Below are positions 60,089 to 64,000 of a stretch of DNA of 64,000 nt, piece after piece; positions within the stretch are counted from its first letter, which is position 1, and each line of letters opens with the position of its first letter. The notes under the pieces are model-generated. The model was not told the origin of the DNA and searched no databases. It saw only the letters and a program-made list of their open reading frames with translations. The stretch lies in NCBI GenBank assembly GCA_027083445.1, contig JALWOP010000005.1, positions 39,035 through 103,034 on the forward strand. Direction: 5' to 3'. A program made the translations under genes and the position numbers. This stretch comes from Planctomycetota bacterium (GTDB taxonomy: Bacteria > Planctomycetota > UBA1135 > GCA-002686595).

Positions 60089-62451
60089 CACTTGCCCTCC
60101 GCTTCGAAGGTTTCTTCGATGCTGCCGCAGCCGGGCATGTCCGAGCCGAAGTAGGGGTTGCGCACCTTGGGCTGGGCCGAGATCCAGTCCGCGCCGTCAT
60201 CGAAGGCCATGGGGCAATGCACCTTGTGGAGGGTCCGTCCAGAGCGGTTGCCCTCCGCCAGGTGGGCCAGCAGGAGTTCGGAGAGTGGGGCAAGAGCGCT
60301 GCGCTGGGCTTCGAGATCCCCCTGCAGGGCCGCCGCGGCCTGGGAGAGCTTCTCGTCCACGCCCTTCGCGGCCTCGATCAGAGCTTCGAGTTGCTCCGCA
60401 CTCGCGGGGCGATCCTCGGCCAGGGCCCCTGCGATGGCGAGGTAGGCGTCATAGAGAGCGGCCTCTTCGGCGTCGACCGCGCGGCCCGCTTGCGGCGGGT
60501 TCGCGGTATGGCCCCCATGCTGTGCCTCGGTTCCGGAGGCGGCTCCATTGCCGATGAAGGTCTCACGCAGCTCACCGCAGCCGGGCATCGACTGGCCGAA
60601 GTAGGGGTTGTGGATCCCTTTGCTCGGTTGCAGCCAGAGCGCGCCGCGACTGTCGAATGCCATCGGACAGAAGGCCTCATAAGCACGGGTCCCCGCCGGA
60701 ACCCCGAAGGTGCGCGCCAGCGCGATGACGCGCCTCGAAAGCGGGTCGTAGGCGGCTCGCAGATCTTCGATGTCCCCTGCCTTGGCGGCGCCGGCGAGGG
60801 CCGCTTCCAATCCGGGCAGGAGCGCTTTCCAGTCCTTGCGCACCGGCTGGGGCAGGAGCTCGGGGCGCGCCTGGGTGAGGGCCTCGCGCAGGGGCTCCAG
60901 CGCGCCCCGGGCCTTGGCTTCATCGTCGGCGGCCAGGGCCGCCGTCAGGTCGAAGTAGGCCTGATAGAAGGGCGCCAGGGTTGCACGGAAGGGTTCGCCG
61001 GAGGGGCCGGAAGCCGGACTGTCCGCAGGCTCGGAGAGCATGCTCGGCTTGGCGCGGATCTGCATCGAGCTATCCAGGCGGAAGGCCCCGTTCGTGACGA
61101 CCCGCTCGCCTTCGGTGAGCCCGGCGCGCACGATGTAACCGTCTTCGGCCCTGGGACCGAGCAGGATCTCGCGCCCTTCATAGGTGGGCTTTTCGCTGCC
61201 GGGTACCTCGACGTAGACGACCGCGCGCTTGCCGGTGACCAGCACCGCGCTGGAGGGCACCACCAGGGCGGGGGCGGGCTCGGCTCCCGCGCCCGGCAGG
61301 TCGAGTTCCTCCGCGGGGACGAGGTCCATGCCGCAGATCCGGCACCTTCCCGGCGTCTCCTCGATGATCTCGGGGTGCATGGGACAGATCCACTTGCCCG
61401 CGAGATCGGCGGGCACGATGGCGCCCTCCTCGCCGAGGAGCGCATCGACCACCGCATGGACGAACATCCCCGGCTTGAGCCGCCCCTTGGGGTTGGAAAC
61501 GTTGACACGCACGCCGATCGTGCGCGTCATCTCGTTCACCACCGGGTCGATGAAAGTGACGGTGCCGTGGAATACCTCGCCCGGCAGGGCCTCGGCTTGA
61601 AGCGTCACCTCCTGGCCGAAGCGGATCCAGGGCAGATCCTGTTCATAGGCGTCGAGCTGGACCCACAGGTGGTGCAGGTCGGCGATGTCGTAGACCGCTG
61701 TTCCCGTCTGGACGTAGTCTCCCTGGTCGCGGTGGCGGCGGATGACCGTGCCGGCGGTGGGGGAGTGGATGGTGATGCGATCCGCGGCCGTCCCGCGCTC
61801 GAGGATCTGATCGATCTGCGGGTCGGCGAGACCCCACAGGGAGAGTTTTTCCCGGGCGGACTGGTAGGCACGCTCGGTGCTTGCGCGCAGGAACTCGCTG
61901 GCGTCTTCCTCTACGCTCTCCAGGCGCTCGCGGGCGGAGAGGAGCTCTTGCTGGGCCGTGAGCAGGTCGGGACTGTAGAGCTCGAAAAGGTGCTCGCCCT
62001 TTTGGACCTCGACCCCGGTGTAGTCGACGAAGAGGCGGTCGATGCGCCCTGGAACCCAGGCGGAGATCGTCTTGACCGCTGTCTCGTCCAGGGTCAGCTT
62101 GCCCACCAGCCGCACGCTATGGGTCACGTAGCGGTACTCCACCGGATCGGTGCGCAGTCGCGCCAGGCGCACGGCGTCGGGGGACATCATCATGCGCCGG
62201 GGACCCGTGTCGTCTCCCTGGGTGAGCTTGACGAGATCCATGCCGCAGATGGGGCACTTGCCCGGCTTCGGCATACGAATCTGGGCGTGCATCGGGCAGG
62301 TCCAGATCTCCTCGCCCGCGGAGGCTTCTTCCGCGGCTGCATGGTCATGGGCCCCTTGGCTTTCGGGGGCGCGGGGAACACTCGTCCTTCCGATCCAGAT
62401 CAAGAGGGCCCCTACGAGAATCGAGCCCAGCCAGCGCAGTTTGGTTTTCAT
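60088..62451 (-). CDS. cusB: RND periplasmic adaptor CusB with two HMBD motifs and two DUF3347-like domains
   Basis: The 787-residue membrane-fusion protein has an N-terminal anchor (about residues 8-22). HMBD motif 1 (WTCPMHAQI...CPICGMDL) is at 50-73, adaptor beta-barrel/hairpin/lipoyl domains at about 90-340, and HMBD motif 2 (WICPMHPEI...CRICGMDL) at 354-377. Two C-terminal DUF3347-like units follow, each ending in CPMAFD...NPYFG..MPGCG. CusB normally delivers Cu(I)/Ag(I) to CusA and is about 400 residues long, so this form has twice the usual accessory metal domains. ATG overlaps the cusC stop, with GGAGGA 8 nt upstream. Confidence 0.88.
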   Translation of the reverse strand: MKTKLRWLGSILVGALLIWIGRTSVPRAPESQGAHDHAAAEEASAGEEIWTCPMHAQIRMPKPGKCPICGMDLVKLTQGDDTGPRRMMMSPDAVRLARLRTDPVEYRYVTHSVRLVGKLTLDETAVKTISAWVPGRIDRLFVDYTGVEVQKGEHLFELYSPDLLTAQQELLSARERLESVEEDASEFLRASTERAYQSAREKLSLWGLADPQIDQILERGTAADRITIHSPTAGTVIRRHRDQGDYVQTGTAVYDIADLHHLWVQLDAYEQDLPWIRFGQEVTLQAEALPGEVFHGTVTFIDPVVNEMTRTIGVRVNVSNPKGRLKPGMFVHAVVDALLGEEGAIVPADLAGKWICPMHPEIIEETPGRCRICGMDLVPAEELDLPGAGAEPAPALVVPSSAVLVTGKRAVVYVEVPGSEKPTYEGREILLGPRAEDGYIVRAGLTEGERVVTNGAFRLDSSMQIRAKPSMLSEPADSPASGPSGEPFRATLAPFYQAYFDLTAALAADDEAKARGALEPLREALTQARPELLPQPVRKDWKALLPGLEAALAGAAKAGDIEDLRAAYDPLSRRVIALARTFGVPAGTRAYEAFCPMAFDSRGALWLQPSKGIHNPYFGQSMPGCGELRETFIGNGAASGTEAQHGGHTANPPQAGRAVDAEEAALYDAYLAIAGALAEDRPASAEQLEALIEAAKGVDEKLSQAAAALQGDLEAQRSALAPLSELLLAHLAEGNRSGRTLHKVHCPMAFDDGADWISAQPKVRNPYFGSDMPGCGSIEETFEAEGK

Positions 62452-63797
62452 TCGAAGGTTCCTCCGAGCAGGGCCCGCAGGCGGGCTTCCTCCTGCAGGA
62501 GATCCCTGCAGGCGTTCCAGTACAAAAGTTCGAAGTCGAGTAGAGCTTGCTCGCTGTCGATCAGGTCGAGCAGCGAAGCGGACCCGGCGCGGTAGGAGGC
62601 GCGGATCAGGTCGTAGGCCTCGCGGGCGCGGGGCAGGAGCGAGTCCCGCTGCAGGGCGAGGTTGCGGGCTGCGTCGTCGTAGCGGAAAACCGACAGGGCA
62701 ACGTCGGCTTCCAGGCGATTGGCGCTGTTCTCCAGGTCGAGCTGGGCCTGGCGCAGGCGGTGGTCCGCCTCCCGCTCTGCGGCATCGTCGGCATCCGCCC
62801 AGATCGGCAGGTTCATCGAAAGGCGCAGGGCGAAGGGGTCGTCGCCGCTTCCCGGAGTTGCCGGATTGAGGGCCTGATCGACCTGCAAGTAGTCCACGCC
62901 CAGCGTCAGGTCGGGATAGCGCTCCCGGCGGCTGAGCTTGGCTGCGGCACGCGCGCCCTCGACGCGGGCGGCCATGGCCGCCAGGCGTGGACTCTGCTCC
63001 AGGGCGAGGGCCGTGAGCCCCGGAAGATCGAGCTCCTTGACGGGGGGCTCTTCGAGCTGCGGCGCGCCTTGGAGTCGTGCCGCATCGACTCCGATGGCCG
63101 CGGCCAGTCGCGCACGCAGAGGGGTACGTCGCTCGGTGAACTCCTGGGTGCGTTCCTCGACGCGGGCGATCTCGATCTGCAGTCGCAGCAGGTCTTCCTG
63201 CAGGCCTCCGGTTTCGATGCGCCTTTGGATGACCGGCTCGAGCTGGTGCAGGAGGGAGAGGTTGTCGTCGTAGACACGCAGGGTGTGTTCGAGCCAGCCG
63301 AGTTCGTACCAGGCATCCTCGACCTGGCGGCGGACGTCGAGACCGATCTCCAGGGCCTGCTGCCAAGCCGCCCGTGCGGCCTCTTGGGCCACCTCTCCCC
63401 GCAGGCCGCGCACCCCCGGCCAGGGCAGGGTTTGACTGAGCTGCAGGCGCCGGGGATGGGGGCCGGTGCGGGTCTGGATCTCCTCGGTGTATTCGATCCA
63501 GGTGAAGCGCGGATCGGGAAGGCGCTCCGCCTGGGGTACGCGTTCCACCGCCGCGAGGTAGGCGCGATAGGTTGCCCGCAGGGCGGGGTTCTCCTGGAGG
63601 GCGACCCCGACCAGTGCATCCAGGTCGGCCAGGTCGAGTTCGGCTTGGGGAGCGCTACGGCCGGGCTGGTCTGCCTCGGGGTGGAGCTCCCGCTGGAGGG
63701 CGGCTCGGGGCGATTCCCTATCCGGTAGGGAGCGATTGCGAGTGCCGGGTGTGGAGCAGGCGGTGAAGAGGGCGAGAGCGATGGCGGCTCTGTACAT
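62448..63797 (-). CDS. cusC: TolC-family outer membrane efflux lipoprotein, CusC-like
   Basis: The 449-residue protein has a lipoprotein-type signal (ALALFTACST) and two homologous TolC-like halves rich in coiled coil (ALQENPALRATYRAYLAAVERV and ALEQSPRLAAMAARVEGARA), with a SYRAGSASLLDLIDSEQALLD segment near the end. It is the outer membrane channel for the CusAB pump and the first gene of the cusCBA-copA operon. ATG at 63797 has no strong ribosome binding site. Confidence 0.85.
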   Translation of the reverse strand: MYRAAIALALFTACSTPGTRNRSLPDRESPRAALQRELHPEADQPGRSAPQAELDLADLDALVGVALQENPALRATYRAYLAAVERVPQAERLPDPRFTWIEYTEEIQTRTGPHPRRLQLSQTLPWPGVRGLRGEVAQEAARAAWQQALEIGLDVRRQVEDAWYELGWLEHTLRVYDDNLSLLHQLEPVIQRRIETGGLQEDLLRLQIEIARVEERTQEFTERRTPLRARLAAAIGVDAARLQGAPQLEEPPVKELDLPGLTALALEQSPRLAAMAARVEGARAAAKLSRRERYPDLTLGVDYLQVDQALNPATPGSGDDPFALRLSMNLPIWADADDAAEREADHRLRQAQLDLENSANRLEADVALSVFRYDDAARNLALQRDSLLPRAREAYDLIRASYRAGSASLLDLIDSEQALLDFELLYWNACRDLLQEEARLRALLGGTFE

Positions 63798-63835
63798 CGA
63801 GACTTCGGGCTGGGCCTAGGAGGATGGAGCGGACG

Positions 63836-63852
63836 GCGCACCAGCGGTGCGC
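63836..63852. promoter_or_regulatory. Inverted repeat upstream of the cus operon
   Basis: GCGCACC-AGC-GGTGCGC is a perfect 7-bp inverted repeat with a 3-bp spacer, 39 bp upstream of the cusC start. It could be an operator for the metal operon or the terminator of the gene entering from the right edge. Confidence 0.4.
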
Positions 63853-63899
63853 ACGAGCGGCATACCCGTCCCACGGGCGTGGGGCGGGCTCCAAGGGGC

Positions 63900-64000
63900 C
63901 TAGCGCCGATCGACGGCGAAGAGTCGGAAGAGGGGTGGTCCGTTGCGGGCCACCGCCGGGTCGCTCTCGACCCGCTCAGCCCAGGGGGCGGCGGGGAGAT
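63900..64000 (-). CDS. Possible 3' end of a gene cut by the right edge
   Basis: On the minus strand the last 101 bases translate without stop to a plausible C-terminus of about 32 residues ending in RLFAVDRR, with a TAG at 63902-63900. The family cannot be recognised. Same strand and 102 bp upstream of cusC, so it may belong to the metal operon or be unrelated. Confidence 0.4.
   Translation of the reverse strand, partial: LPAAPWAERVESDPAVARNGPPLFRLFAVDRR

Noticed and set aside
60217..62595. Long plus-strand open frame (792 codons) opposite cusB
   Set aside because: It is the antisense of a clear adaptor protein with motifs on the minus strand, and its own sequence shows no domain.

Overview
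This is a GC-rich, gene-dense 64 kb window of bacterial chromosome. By content it most resembles a facultatively anaerobic, nitrate-respiring and aromatic-degrading bacterium, probably Planctomycetota. That placement is an inference from three things: a sigma factor/Ser-Thr kinase pair, secreted beta-helix proteins beginning with a VDDNGG-type block, and an FG-GAP/UnbV secreted protein. No rRNA, tRNA, ribosomal protein, CRISPR array or insertion sequence was seen, so the taxonomy is not firm. Many genes overlap their upstream neighbour by ATGA, GTGA or TGATG, so operons are unusually clear.

Left edge to 13.4 kb. A diheme cytochrome c gene (narC-like) runs into narG, which is cut by the window edge; the arrangement recalls the Thermus nar operon. 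Next are a four-CBS-domain protein and, convergent to it, an operon of a small membrane protein, diheme norC, a divergent norB and a tryptophanase. Divergent from that operon is a two-gene unit of a soluble chemoreceptor-like protein and an ODP-type diiron MBL protein. A methyltransferase/PLP decarboxylase pair, a flavodoxin-fold oxidoreductase and a three-gene operon around a tandem V4R protein follow.

13.4 to 34.7 kb. This part holds secreted proteins (carboxypeptidase-regulatory repeats, M28 peptidase, beta-helix, alpha/beta hydrolases, FG-GAP/UnbV). Among them are a coupled Lrp/sigma/kinase trio and a catabolic operon of KamA-family aminomutase, 3-oxoacid CoA-transferase A and B, and a class III aminotransferase, with a divergent RpiR regulator. 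The operon reads as amino acid to beta-amino acid to 3-oxoacid to 3-oxoacyl-CoA.

34.7 to 46.3 kb. Here lies a benzoyl-CoA operon: had, oah, dch, bcrC, bcrB, bcrA, bcrD, an SDR and a nitronate-monooxygenase-like flavoprotein. It encodes ATP-dependent class I benzoyl-CoA reductase and the steps to the ring-opened product. A B12/radical SAM gene is divergent from it, and the shared promoter region carries two strong inverted repeats.

46.3 to 53.3 kb. A sigma54-type two-component system (kinase and NtrC-like regulator) is divergent from a narK with a fused DoxX domain, followed by a porin-like gene. The same 16-bp palindrome and a -24/-12 promoter occur before both narK and the narC-narG operon, which suggests one nitrate regulon controlled by the adjacent two-component system.

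53.3 kb to the right edge. A copper/silver module: a secreted protein with three CCxxC repeats, CopA, and CusA, CusB and CusC in one coupled operon. The 3' end of another minus-strand gene may enter at the right edge.
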